A DNA stretch of 64,000 nucleotides from Oscillospiraceae bacterium (GTDB lineage: Bacteria; Bacillota; Clostridia; Oscillospirales; Ruminococcaceae), in assembly GCA_022787085.1 (NCBI GenBank), contig JALFVE010000022.1:1-64000 (forward strand). The letters run 5' to 3'. Position 1 is the first letter of the stretch, and each line of letters opens with the position of its first letter. A program made the position numbers and the translations under genes. The notes below the pieces were generated by a model. That model was not told where the DNA came from. It was given only the letters and a program-made list of their open reading frames with translations, and did not search any database. Shown here piece by piece: positions 35,175 to 43,242 of the stretch.

Positions 35175-37892
35175 ATGATCTATAATATTTATTTTGAAGC
35201 TGCGGCTGCAGTTTACCTCCTTGTCTTTAATCTGTACATACGTCTGCAGTACAGCTCCAAATCAAAGCAGAACAAGCTCTTTCAGCGGCTTGCCATCTAT
35301 ATGTTCACCGCTGTTACCTTAGACGTTATCACTGCCATAACCATAAGCTATGCCGCATCTATCCCCCCTTGGGTGAATATGATACTCAATTATTTTTACT
35401 TCCTGTCGGTTCCGCTGTTGGAGTTTCAGTTCTTTCTTTACAGCTTGGTGGGCGTTTGCAAAAAGGAAGCAAAGGGCGGATTTTTCTACTTCTGCGGCAC
35501 TGTCACATTCGTCTGCTTCCTTATTCTCCTGCTGAATTTCTTTACAGGCTGGGTGTTCTGGTTCTCCCCCGAGGGCGAATATATCCATGGTCCGCTGTAT
35601 AACATGACCTATATTGTGGCGTTCTTCTATATTTCCTCCACAACGGTTATACTGCTCAGGGAGTCAAGACATTTCAACAGAAACCAGCAGATATCTATTA
35701 TTCTTTACAGCATTTCCACCTTTTTAGGTCCCATAATACAGTATTTCTTCCCTCATGTGCTTTTCTCCCTGTTCACCGTTTCTCTGGGCTTTGTGATGCT
35801 GATGTTTTCAATGGAAACACCCGATTATCAGGCTCTCACCAAGACCATGGATGAGCTTGCACGCACAAGAGATGAGGCGGAGGAGGCTATGGGTCTGGCG
35901 CAGGCGGCAAATCAGGCGAAAACCGATTTCCTTTCCGCTATGTCCCATGAGCTCAGAACTCCCATCAACTCCATTCTCGGCTTCAATGAGATAATCATGC
36001 AGCAGACTAATAACCCGGAAATAGTCAGATGTGCCGACAATGTGCAGTCGGCAGGCATGAACCTTCTTGCCATAATCAGCAATATCCTCGATTACACCGA
36101 GATCGACAACGGCAAGCTGAAAATCATGACAAATCCCTATTCCGTCCGCTCCCTGCTGAGAGATGTGCTTTCTTATGCGGAATACGGCACTGACAAATCC
36201 CAGCTTGAACTCAGAACCGAGATAGACGAGAATATCCCCTCCGAGCTTATGGGTGATATCACCCGCATAATCCAGATCTTCAACAGCGTTATCTCCAATG
36301 CGGTGAAATTTACCTACAGGGGATTTGTTAAGGTCGAGGTCAGCTGGACTCCCTCCGAGGACGGCTCAAATTCGGGACTTCTTTCCGCACGGATAAGCGA
36401 CAGCGGCATCGGTATCAAAAAAGATGATCTCGCTCAGCTTTCGGGCAGCATCAGCTTTACCCGCTTCGACAAAAAGCGCAATCAGAATATCGAAGGCGTG
36501 GGACTGGGTCTTACCATCGTCACAAGGCTTCTGAGCCTGATGGGAGGAACCATTTCCATCGACAGCGAATATGAAAATGGCACCACCGTTTCCTTCAGCA
36601 TTAAGCAGGAGATAGTGAACAGCGAGCCTATCGGCAGGATATCTCCCCTTGGCTCAGGCGAGGATTCCTCCGACGAAAGCTTCAAGTTCTACATTCCCGA
36701 TGTTAAGCTGCTCACCGTTGACGACAACGCCATGAACAGAGAGCTTTTCAAAGGACTTCTCAAGGGCTCGGGTGCTGAGATCGACGCCGCTTCGGGCGGC
36801 AGAGAGGCAATTGCTCTCCTTGAAAACCGAAGCTATGATATTATTTTCCTCGATCACATGATGCCCGAAATGGACGGAATTGAGGCTCTGCGCATTATCA
36901 GGGACAGGAATCTCTGCGGCACCTCTCCCGTTATCGTCCTCACCGCAAACACCGTTGCGGGTGCAAGAGAGATGTATCTCTCCGAGGGCTTTGATGATTA
37001 CATCGCAAAGCCAGTTACGGGCAGAATGCTTTACGGAATGATAAAAAAATATCTTCCCGCTGAGAAAATAAAGCCATTCCCTGCACCCCCTCCTCCTCCC
37101 GAGCCGAAAAAGACCGAACGCAGAAAGCTCACGGTCATGGAAAGGCTGGGTCAATTCCTCGATACTGCCACAGGCATGAATTACTGCTGCGAGGACGAGG
37201 AATTTTATATGTCAATGCTCCAGACCTATCTGGAAAACTCCCGCCTCGAGGAAATGAAGCGCTTGTTTGAGGAAAAGGATTATGAGAATTACCGCATCTC
37301 CGTTCATTCCATAAAAAGTACCTCCCTCACCATCGGTGCGGCTGAGCTTTCGGAGGAAGCCAAGAAGCTCGAAATGGCGCAGAAGTCGGGCGATATCGAC
37401 TATATCCTCGCAAATCATCAGCACGTCTGGGAGCAGTACGGCGACACTCTTAAACGGATCAGAGCGATCCTTGACGACCCCGACGATCTTCTCGGCGGCG
37501 ATGCTGAGGACGACAGACCGCCTTCCATTCTCATCGTTGACGACGATCACTCCTGTCTCGCCATTGCAAAGCATACCCTTGAAACGGATTTCGATGTTAT
37601 TGCGGCGGATTCGGGTGAGGCTGCTCTCAAAATTCTTGACAAGGAGCTTCCCGATCTGGTCATCCTGGATGTTTATATGCCCGAGATGGACGGCTTTGAA
37701 CTTCTTAAAAAGATCAGGGAGATCGGCGATATCCCCGTTGTTTTCCTCACCGCCGATTCCGACAAGGCTCTCGAGGAGCGCTGCTTCAAGGAGGGCGCTA
37801 TGGACTTCATCACCAAGCCCATCACTGCGACTATACTCAGAAACAGACTGAGCAGAGTCATTCAGCTGGACAGTCTCAAGGCTCAGAGATAA
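35175..37892 (+). CDS. Hybrid sensor histidine kinase, 7TM-HisKA-HATPase-REC-HPt-REC
   Basis: 905 residues. About seven membrane helices in residues 8-213, HisKA His258 in FLSAMSHELRTPIN, HATPase with SNAVKFT, DSGIG and GVGLGL, first receiver Asp560 in IIFLDHMMPEMDG, a Pro-rich hinge (PFPAPPPPPEP), HPt with His711 in ISVHSIKSTSLTIG, and a second receiver with Asp832 in LVILDVYMPEMDG. The extra C-terminal receiver is what distinguishes it from its upstream neighbour and may be the terminal acceptor or a cross-talk target of both HPt domains. Co-transcribed with the upstream kinase. Confidence 0.93.
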   Translation: MIYNIYFEAAAAVYLLVFNLYIRLQYSSKSKQNKLFQRLAIYMFTAVTLDVITAITISYAASIPPWVNMILNYFYFLSVPLLEFQFFLYSLVGVCKKEAKGGFFYFCGTVTFVCFLILLLNFFTGWVFWFSPEGEYIHGPLYNMTYIVAFFYISSTTVILLRESRHFNRNQQISIILYSISTFLGPIIQYFFPHVLFSLFTVSLGFVMLMFSMETPDYQALTKTMDELARTRDEAEEAMGLAQAANQAKTDFLSAMSHELRTPINSILGFNEIIMQQTNNPEIVRCADNVQSAGMNLLAIISNILDYTEIDNGKLKIMTNPYSVRSLLRDVLSYAEYGTDKSQLELRTEIDENIPSELMGDITRIIQIFNSVISNAVKFTYRGFVKVEVSWTPSEDGSNSGLLSARISDSGIGIKKDDLAQLSGSISFTRFDKKRNQNIEGVGLGLTIVTRLLSLMGGTISIDSEYENGTTVSFSIKQEIVNSEPIGRISPLGSGEDSSDESFKFYIPDVKLLTVDDNAMNRELFKGLLKGSGAEIDAASGGREAIALLENRSYDIIFLDHMMPEMDGIEALRIIRDRNLCGTSPVIVLTANTVAGAREMYLSEGFDDYIAKPVTGRMLYGMIKKYLPAEKIKPFPAPPPPPEPKKTERRKLTVMERLGQFLDTATGMNYCCEDEEFYMSMLQTYLENSRLEEMKRLFEEKDYENYRISVHSIKSTSLTIGAAELSEEAKKLEMAQKSGDIDYILANHQHVWEQYGDTLKRIRAILDDPDDLLGGDAEDDRPPSILIVDDDHSCLAIAKHTLETDFDVIAADSGEAALKILDKELPDLVILDVYMPEMDGFELLKKIREIGDIPVVFLTADSDKALEERCFKEGAMDFITKPITATILRNRLSRVIQLDSLKAQR

Positions 37893-37911
37893 ATTTTATT
37901 TTGCTTTTGAT

Positions 37912-37945
37912 GCTGCCGCACCGATTTTTCGGTGCGGCAGCTATT
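37912..37945 (+). terminator. Terminator after the hybrid kinases
   Basis: Perfect 13-bp stem GCTGCCGCACCGA (37912-37924) with 37929-37941, TTTT loop; the tail is poor in T. Confidence 0.75.
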
Positions 37946-37978
37946 TGCGGTTCGCCCCGAAAAAATTTGAAAAAAGGC

Positions 37979-38007
37979 TTGACAAACGGGATATAATGTG
38001 ATATTAT
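37979..38007 (+). promoter_or_regulatory. Promoter of rpmG-secE-nusG-rplK-rplA
   Basis: TTGACA (37979-37984), 17-bp spacer, TATTAT (38002-38007). The ~190-base leader holds GATAACA/TGTTATC and GCTGC/GCAGC hairpins but no recognised riboswitch. Confidence 0.85.
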
Positions 38008-38205
38008 ATTAATACCTCTTAATTGGGGTTTATTTTTTTGCGCATTTTTGCGGTTTGCTTTAATGCTCAATGCCCCGAATATGCGGCGGACAGGCTTTAT
38101 TATATTAACCGTCATATCCGCAGAGAGGGAGGCAATGATAACACCCTGAAGGCTGTTATCTAAACAACGAAAGCTGCTAAAGCAGCATTAACAGGAGGTG
38201 CCGAT

Positions 38206-38355
38206 ATGAGAGTAAAGGTAACATTGGCTTGCACAGAGTGCAAACAGCTCAACTACAACACTAAGAAAAACAAGAAGAACGATCCCGACAGACTTGAAAT
38301 GAACAAATACTGCAAGTTCTGCAGGAAGCACACTCTCCACAGAGAGACTAAGTAA
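38206..38355 (+). CDS. rpmG: Ribosomal protein bL33
   Basis: 49 residues: begins [20 protein letters not shown] and ends [11 protein letters not shown]. The two CxxC pairs (CTEC, CKFC) are the zinc ribbon of the C+ form, so no Zur-type switch to a zinc-free copy is needed for this gene. AGGAGGTGCCGAT precedes ATG 38206. Head of the classic L33-SecE-NusG group. Confidence 0.96.
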   Translation: MRVKVTLACTECKQLNYNTKKNKKNDPDRLEMNKYCKFCRKHTLHRETK

Positions 38356-38370
38356 GGCGGAGGAACAGCT

Positions 38371-38628
38371 ATGGCAGAAAAAAAATCCGCATCAAAAGCA
38401 GAATCCAAGACTGCCAAGAAATCAGGCGCCAAAAAGCCCAATAGGGTCGTTAAATACTTCAAAGACCTGAAAAGTGAGTTCAAAAAGGTTGTTTGGCCTT
38501 CCAGAAAGACCGTCATCAACAACACCGGAGCCGTTCTTGCGACAATGGTCGTAAGCGGAACTGCTATCGTGCTTCTCGATGCAGCCTTCGCAGCGCTCCT
38601 TAAAGGACTCCTTTCTATGGCAGGCTGA
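38371..38628 (+). CDS. secE: Preprotein translocase subunit SecE
   Basis: 85 residues. Lys/Ala-rich N-terminus, then the conserved KYFKDLKSEFKKVVWPSRKT amphipathic helix and one membrane helix (LATMVVSGTAIVLLDAAFAAL). Clamps SecY in the export channel. RBS GGCGGAGGAAC. Between rpmG and nusG as usual. Confidence 0.95.
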   Translation: MAEKKSASKAESKTAKKSGAKKPNRVVKYFKDLKSEFKKVVWPSRKTVINNTGAVLATMVVSGTAIVLLDAAFAALLKGLLSMAG

Positions 38629-38688
38629 GACACTTTGTGTCAAAGGCAAAAAAGGTTTTCACCATTAAAATAAACGGAGGTTAAGCTC

Positions 38689-39225
38689 ATGTCAGAAGCA
38701 GCAAGATGGTACGTTATTCACACCTATTCCGGATATGAAAACAAGGTTGCTCAGACTATCCTCAAGGTTGTTGAAAACCGCAAGCTCCACGATCTCATTC
38801 AGGAAGTCAAGGTCCCTACCGAAAAGGCTATGGAAAAAAATGACAAGGATGTGCTTCGTGAGGTTGAGCGAAAGGTTTTCCCCGGTTATGTTCTGGTGAA
38901 AATGATACTGACCGACGACAGCTGGTACGTTGTCCGCAATACAAGAGGCGTTACGGGATTTGTCGGTCCCGGAAGCGAGCCTGTTCCTCTCACAGAGAAG
39001 GAGGTCGCTGCGCTGGGCGTTGAGCGGGGCGTTAAGGCAGCCGAAGCTGATTTCAAGATCGGAGACAGAGTTCAGATCACTGCAGGTCCTATGGAGGGTT
39101 TCACCGGCGAGGTGAAGGATATCAACTCCGAGGACGGCACTGCCGATGTTTCCGTTTCTATGTTCGGACGCGAGACACTTGCTACTCTTAATATCAGTCA
39201 GGTCAAGATCGCTGACGAATATTGA
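38689..39225 (+). CDS. nusG: Transcription termination/antitermination protein NusG
   Basis: 178 residues. NGN domain (ARWYVIHTYSGYENKVAQTI ... FPGYVLVKM, VRNTRGVTGFVG) and C-terminal KOW domain (IGDRVQITAGPMEGFTGEVK). Binds RNA polymerase and couples it to ribosomes or Rho. RBS ACGGAGGTTAAGCTC. Confidence 0.96.
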   Translation: MSEAARWYVIHTYSGYENKVAQTILKVVENRKLHDLIQEVKVPTEKAMEKNDKDVLREVERKVFPGYVLVKMILTDDSWYVVRNTRGVTGFVGPGSEPVPLTEKEVAALGVERGVKAAEADFKIGDRVQITAGPMEGFTGEVKDINSEDGTADVSVSMFGRETLATLNISQVKIADEY

Positions 39226-39287
39226 TCCCGTATTTAAAACATCTCTGCACTTAATATGCAGTAACACGATTTATGGAGGTGTGCGTT

Positions 39288-39713
39288 ATGGCACAGAAAG
39301 TTGTTGGCTTAATTAAGCTTCAGATCGCAGCAGGTAAGGCTACTCCTGCTCCCCCTGTTGGTCCTGCACTGGGTCAGCACGGCGTTAATATCATGGCATT
39401 CACTAAGGAATTCAACGAGAGAACCAAGAACGATATCGGTCTCATTATCCCTGTTGTTATCACAGTTTATGCTGACCGTTCCTTCTCATTCATCACCAAG
39501 ACCCCCCCTGCAGCCGTTCTTATCAAGAAGGCTATCAATCTGCAGAGCGGTTCGGGCGTTCCCAACAAGACTAAGGTCGGCAAGATCACTAAGGATCAGA
39601 TCAGAAAGATCGCCGAGACTAAGATGCCCGATCTCAATGCTGCAAGCGTTGAGTCCGCTATGAGCATGATCGCAGGTACAGCTCGCTCTATGGGTGTAGA
39701 GGTCGTTGACTGA
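39288..39713 (+). CDS. rplK: Ribosomal protein uL11
   Basis: 141 residues from ATG 39288; GGAGGTG lies just upstream, so the in-frame ATG at 39273, which overlaps that RBS, is not the start. [20 protein letters not shown] and [12 protein letters not shown] are the L11 signatures. Stalk-base protein near the factor-binding centre. Confidence 0.97.
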   Translation: MAQKVVGLIKLQIAAGKATPAPPVGPALGQHGVNIMAFTKEFNERTKNDIGLIIPVVITVYADRSFSFITKTPPAAVLIKKAINLQSGSGVPNKTKVGKITKDQIRKIAETKMPDLNAASVESAMSMIAGTARSMGVEVVD

Positions 39714-39806
39714 TTGAATCACGCATAAGTGGGAGGATAAGCTTCCGCAGCTCCCCATACCGATAATATGCAGGGAGTAATTACCACTATTAGGAGGATA
39801 ATAATA

Positions 39807-40502
39807 ATGAAACACGGTAAGAAATATATCGAAAGCGCAAAGCTTGTTGACAGCACCAAGCTTTACGAAACCACAGAAGCTCTCGAGCTTGCCTGCAAGG
39901 CTGCAAAGGCTAAGTTTGACGAGACTGTAGAGGTTCACGTTCGTCTCGGCGTTGACTCCCGTCACGCTGACCAGCAGGTAAGAGGCGCTGTTGTTCTTCC
40001 CAACGGTACAGGTAAGAACGTTCGCGTTTGCGTATTCTGCAAGGAGGACAAGATGGAGGCTGCAAAGGCTGCAGGCGCTGAGTTCGTTGGCGCTCAGGAC
40101 CTCGTTGACAAGATCCTCAAGGAAAACTGGATGGATTTTGATGTTGTTATCGCATCTCCCGACATGATGGGTCTCGTTGGCCGTCTCGGTAAGGTTCTCG
40201 GTCCCCGCGGTCTCATGCCTAACCCCAAGGCAGGAACCGTTGCTCCCGACGTTGCTAAGGCTGTTGCTGAGGCTAAGGCAGGTAAGATCGAGTACCGTCT
40301 CGACAAGACCAACATCATTCACTGCCCCATCGGCAAGGTTTCCTTCGGTGCCGAGAAGCTCGGCGAGAACTTTGAGACTCTTCTCGAGGCTATCGTTAAG
40401 GCTAAGCCCGCTGCTGCTAAGGGTACTTACATCAAGTCCTGCACAGTAGCTTCCACTATGGGCGTTGGTATCCCCGTTTCTACTACTAAGTACGGTGTCT
40501 GA
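39807..40502 (+). CDS. rplA: Ribosomal protein uL1
   Basis: 231 residues from ATG 39807 (AGGAGGATAATAATA upstream). [35 protein letters not shown] and [20 protein letters not shown] are L1 signatures. The rplK-rplA gap has a hairpin (about 39731-39758) that might be a feedback or processing site. Unlike the usual order, rplJ-rplL do not follow; a terminator does. Confidence 0.97.
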   Translation: MKHGKKYIESAKLVDSTKLYETTEALELACKAAKAKFDETVEVHVRLGVDSRHADQQVRGAVVLPNGTGKNVRVCVFCKEDKMEAAKAAGAEFVGAQDLVDKILKENWMDFDVVIASPDMMGLVGRLGKVLGPRGLMPNPKAGTVAPDVAKAVAEAKAGKIEYRLDKTNIIHCPIGKVSFGAEKLGENFETLLEAIVKAKPAAAKGTYIKSCTVASTMGVGIPVSTTKYGV

Positions 40503-40523
40503 TCCCCGCTGATATGAAATTTT

Positions 40524-40558
40524 ATCCCGCTGCACTTCTTTGTGCGGCGGGATTTTTA
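40524..40558 (+). terminator. Terminator after rplA
   Basis: 12-bp stem 40524-40535 with 40542-40553 (one G-U), then TTTTATT. Confidence 0.9.
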
Positions 40559-40587
40559 TTGACTATTTTTTTACGGTGTGATATAAT
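40559..40587 (+). promoter_or_regulatory. Promoter of the macrodomain-ADP-ribosylglycohydrolase pair
   Basis: TTGACT (40559-40564), 17-bp spacer, TATAAT (40582-40587). The -35 box sits directly in the tail of the rplA terminator. Confidence 0.88.
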
Positions 40588-40620
40588 TTAGGCAGAAAAA
40601 TTTTTTCAAGGTGAGAGTCT

Positions 40621-41412
40621 ATGAACAACATAAATATCGCAAAGGAGACCATGCGGATAACCAAAGAGGGCAAATACATGGTTGAGGGCAGGGAGATCAT
40701 TTTGCCCGAAAGAGATTACAAAGAGGTTATCGTTTATTCCCCCGAGGCGGGGGCGGCGCTGCCCGATATCGCAAAAGAGGGCGAATTATGCCGCATTGCC
40801 GTGGTAAATGCAGATTCCTTTCAGGCGGCAAGGGAATTTGATGATCCTTTCGTTATGAATTTCGCAAATGCCCATAAGGCAGGAGGCGGTTTTCTGCTCG
40901 GGGCAAATGCTCAGGAGGAAGCCCTTTGCAGATGCAGCACTTTATACGCTTCCATCAGCTCGGATAAGGCGGCGGAGATGTACAAATTCAACAACACTCA
41001 TGTCAGCAGAGTGGAGTCGGACTATATGCTGCTGTCTCCCAATGTGTGCGTTTTCAGAAACGAGAAATGTCAGCTGCTCGGTTCGCCCTTTTCGGCGGCG
41101 GTCATTACCATTCCCGCTCCAAACAGATTCGGGGCGGCGGTGGTTTCTCCCATCGGACTCATTGCAGAGACAATGACCCGCAGGATTCGGATAATGCTGA
41201 AAATCGCTGCCGATAGGGGATATAAAGATCTCGTTCTCGGGGCGTGGGGCTGCGGCGCTTTCGGAAATGACCCCAATGATGTTGCGGGATATTTCAGGTC
41301 TGTTCTTATTGACGAGGGCTATGGATATGCCTTTGATAACGTCTGCTTTGCGGTTTACGGCAGGGAGGACGGCAGGAATATCAGTGCGTTCAGAAAAACT
41401 TTTGCTGACTGA
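40621..41412 (+). CDS. PARG-type macrodomain protein (TIGR02452 family)
   Basis: 263 residues, RBS AAGGTGAG. Predicted to cleave poly- or mono-ADP-ribose from targets. The catalytic PARG signature GGG-X7-QEE is intact: Gly88-90 and Gln98-Glu99-Glu100 in KAGGGFLLGANAQEEALCR. VVNADSFQAA upstream and LVLGAWGCGAFGNDP downstream are the ADP-ribose-binding loops of the TIGR02452 group. The N-terminal ~30 residues are helical. It is transcribed with an ADP-ribosylglycohydrolase 12 bases downstream, so two unrelated folds that reverse ADP-ribosylation are paired. No transferase is adjacent; an ART-like candidate is at 28027-28818. Confidence 0.9.
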   Translation: MNNINIAKETMRITKEGKYMVEGREIILPERDYKEVIVYSPEAGAALPDIAKEGELCRIAVVNADSFQAAREFDDPFVMNFANAHKAGGGFLLGANAQEEALCRCSTLYASISSDKAAEMYKFNNTHVSRVESDYMLLSPNVCVFRNEKCQLLGSPFSAAVITIPAPNRFGAAVVSPIGLIAETMTRRIRIMLKIAADRGYKDLVLGAWGCGAFGNDPNDVAGYFRSVLIDEGYGYAFDNVCFAVYGREDGRNISAFRKTFAD

Positions 41413-41424
41413 AAAGGTGAAGCT

Positions 41425-42396
41425 ATGGAAAATACATTACCCCTTACGGATATGGAAAACAGGATAATGGGCGGCTTGTTCGGGCTGCTGGTGGGAGACG
41501 CTCTGGGCGTTCCCTATGAATTTCACCCCGCTGCCTATATCCCGCCTATTGAGCAGATCGAAATGGAGCCGCCTGCGGGCTTTCGGCGCTCTCATTCGGA
41601 GGTTAAGGCGGGCACATGGTCGGATGATGGCGCTCAGGCTTTATGCCTGCTGGACAGTCTGCTGGAAAACGGCAGATTTTCACTGAGCGATTTTTCCTGC
41701 AAGCTGCTGGCATGGTACGAGGACGGTCTGTGGGCTGTGGATAATTATGTTTTCGATATCGGCGTTCAGACGGCAGAGGCATTATCCGCCTTCAGAGCGG
41801 GGACCGCTCCCGAAAAATGCGGAAATGTCCGCCCCAACGGCAAGGGCAACGGCGCTCTGATGCGTGTTCTTCCTCTGGCGCTGTGGCATACGGGAAGCGA
41901 CGAAATGCTTGTCTCCGACGCACACGCACAATGCCTTATCACTCATGGAAATATTACAAATCAGGTCTGCTGCGCTCTTTACTGTCTCACTGCCCGAGAA
42001 CTTCTGAACGGTATCAGCTTTGATGAGGCTTTATCGGATGCTGTTTCAAAGCTTCGCTGCATTTATTCGGACAAGGAGGAATATCCCGAGGAATTTGAAT
42101 CTTCACTTCGTCCCGACGAACCCGATATCTGGACGGGAAGAGGCGGCGGTTATGTTATTGACAGCCTGAGAAGCGCTTTTATGATAATGAAGGAAGCAAA
42201 GTCCTATGAGGAGGCTGTGAAAAAGGCAATTGCCCTCGGTGATGATACGGACACCACTGCCTGCATTGCGGGAGGGCTGGCAGGCATTGCTTTCGGATTT
42301 GATTCGATTCCCGAAAGATGGATAGACGGACTTCGTCAGAAGGAGGATGCTGAAGGCTTGCTGTCGCTGCTGCTGGCTCACAGGCGGATATCATAA
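41425..42396 (+). CDS. ADP-ribosylglycohydrolase (DraG/ARH type)
   Basis: 323 residues, RBS AAAAGGTGAAGCT. All-helical ADP-ribosylglycohydrolase fold: IMGGLFGLLVGDALGVPYEF at the N-terminus, metal acidic pair Asp67-Asp68 in GTWSDDGAQAL, and the second metal motif LGDDTDTTACIAGGLAG (Asp273, 274, 276). The central RPNGKGNGALMRVLPLAL is conserved in the family. Removes ADP-ribose from proteins, DNA or small molecules; the substrate is unknown. Partner of the preceding macrodomain gene. Confidence 0.92.
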   Translation: MENTLPLTDMENRIMGGLFGLLVGDALGVPYEFHPAAYIPPIEQIEMEPPAGFRRSHSEVKAGTWSDDGAQALCLLDSLLENGRFSLSDFSCKLLAWYEDGLWAVDNYVFDIGVQTAEALSAFRAGTAPEKCGNVRPNGKGNGALMRVLPLALWHTGSDEMLVSDAHAQCLITHGNITNQVCCALYCLTARELLNGISFDEALSDAVSKLRCIYSDKEEYPEEFESSLRPDEPDIWTGRGGGYVIDSLRSAFMIMKEAKSYEEAVKKAIALGDDTDTTACIAGGLAGIAFGFDSIPERWIDGLRQKEDAEGLLSLLLAHRRIS

Positions 42397-42411
42397 TTTA
42401 CAATTTATCCA

Positions 42412-42440
42412 TTGACATTTCAAAACGTTTGTGCTATAAT
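42412..42440 (+). promoter_or_regulatory. Plus-strand promoter reading antisense to tRNA-Pro
   Basis: TTGACA (42412-42417), 17-bp spacer, TATAAT (42435-42440), exact consensus. Predicted start near 42447, just before the hairpin 42454-42480 and then the antisense strand of tRNA-Pro. No plus-strand gene begins until 42829. Confidence 0.75.
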
Positions 42441-42448
42441 ATTATCAG

Positions 42449-42480
42449 CAAAAAGCCGCTGCGATATGCTCACAGCGGCT
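42449..42480 (-). terminator. Terminator of tRNA-Pro
   Basis: AGCCGCTG (42454-42461) with CAGCGGCT (42473-42480); minus-strand tail TTTTTGC. Confidence 0.82.
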
Positions 42481-42495
42481 GTGCTTATTAAAAAG

Positions 42496-42569
42496 TCGGG
42501 GCGACAGGACTTGAACCTGCGGCATCTTGCTCCCAAAGCAAGCACTCTACCAAACTGAGTTACGCCCCG
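42496..42569 (-). tRNA. tRNA-Pro (anticodon TGG)
   Basis: 74-base cloverleaf on the minus strand: acceptor CGGGGCG/CGCCCCG, D arm ACTC-AGTTTGGTA-GAGT, anticodon arm CTTGC-TTTGGGA-GCAAG (TGG), T arm CAGGTTCAAGTCCTG. The 3' CCA is not encoded (discriminator A is followed by CTT). Own promoter and terminator. Confidence 0.97.
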
Positions 42570-42584
42570 TAAAAAACCTCATAT

Positions 42585-42613
42585 ATGATATCATATTTAC
42601 AGCCCGATGTCAA
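42585..42613 (-). promoter_or_regulatory. Promoter of tRNA-Pro
   Basis: Minus strand: TTGACA (42608-42613), 17-bp spacer, TATCAT (42585-42590). Confidence 0.85.
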
Positions 42614-42736
42614 GAGGAACAGGATACAAATTTGAATTTTTCGTCAGATTTGCCGTTTTGGATAACTGCACAACAAGGATATATTGTAAAATCAACAAAT
42701 ATTTTAGTACGTTTTAACAAAACTTTCTAAAATTTA

Positions 42737-42765
42737 TTGCTTTTTTTCCCCGAATTTGGTATAAT
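42737..42765 (+). promoter_or_regulatory. Promoter of the ATP synthase operon
   Basis: TTGCTT (42737-42742), 17-bp spacer, TATAAT (42760-42765). Leader ~60 bases. Confidence 0.8.
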
Positions 42766-42828
42766 AACATCATGCATATTTATCTGTAAATGTAACTTGC
42801 GGTATAAAAGGAGCGCAGAGCACTGCTT

Positions 42829-43236
42829 ATGAAATTTAAATTTTTCAGCAAAATGATAAATGAACAGCTTCGCTTCCTGCTCCCCAAAATACTGCTTGCG
42901 GATTTGCTTATATTTATCGCAGCACTGCCCTTTTACGGGCTGACTGTATCCGTTCCCGCAGGGCTTCTCCTCGGTACCGCCGCTTCCCTTGCCAATTTCA
43001 TCCTCATCGGCTACAGCGCCGAGAGAGCTGTGGAAAAAGGCTCCGCTAAGGCGGCGAAAAGATATATGTTCAGCTTCTATCTTATACGTCTCGCAATAAT
43101 GGGTGCGGCAATTTATGCGGGATTTTCCTGTGAATATTTAGATCCCGTGTGCGTTTTCATCCCTCTGCTGTACCCTAAGCTCTTTTATTCGGGCAGTGCG
43201 GTCATCGGCGAGATCAAAAACAAGAAAGGAGGCTAA
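42829..43236 (+). CDS. ATP synthase protein I-like membrane protein
   Basis: 135 residues with four hydrophobic segments (about 17-37, 38-62, 84-103, 108-124) and a Lys-rich C-terminus (EIKNKKGG). Position at the head of the atp operon and topology fit AtpI, which helps c-ring assembly or Mg2+ uptake in other bacteria; sequence similarity is weak, so the name is from context. The ATG lies 16 bases from the nearest GGAG, an unusually long spacing. Overlaps the ribosome binding region of atpB. Confidence 0.75.
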   Translation: MKFKFFSKMINEQLRFLLPKILLADLLIFIAALPFYGLTVSVPAGLLLGTAASLANFILIGYSAERAVEKGSAKAAKRYMFSFYLIRLAIMGAAIYAGFSCEYLDPVCVFIPLLYPKLFYSGSAVIGEIKNKKGG

Positions 43237-43242
43237 TGCAAT

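Noticed and set aside
38135-38149. Four-codon mini-ORF (ATG ATA ACA CCC TGA) with a good RBS in the rpmG leader
   Set aside because: Too short to judge; could be chance next to the GATAACA/TGTTATC hairpin. Not enough for a leader-peptide claim.
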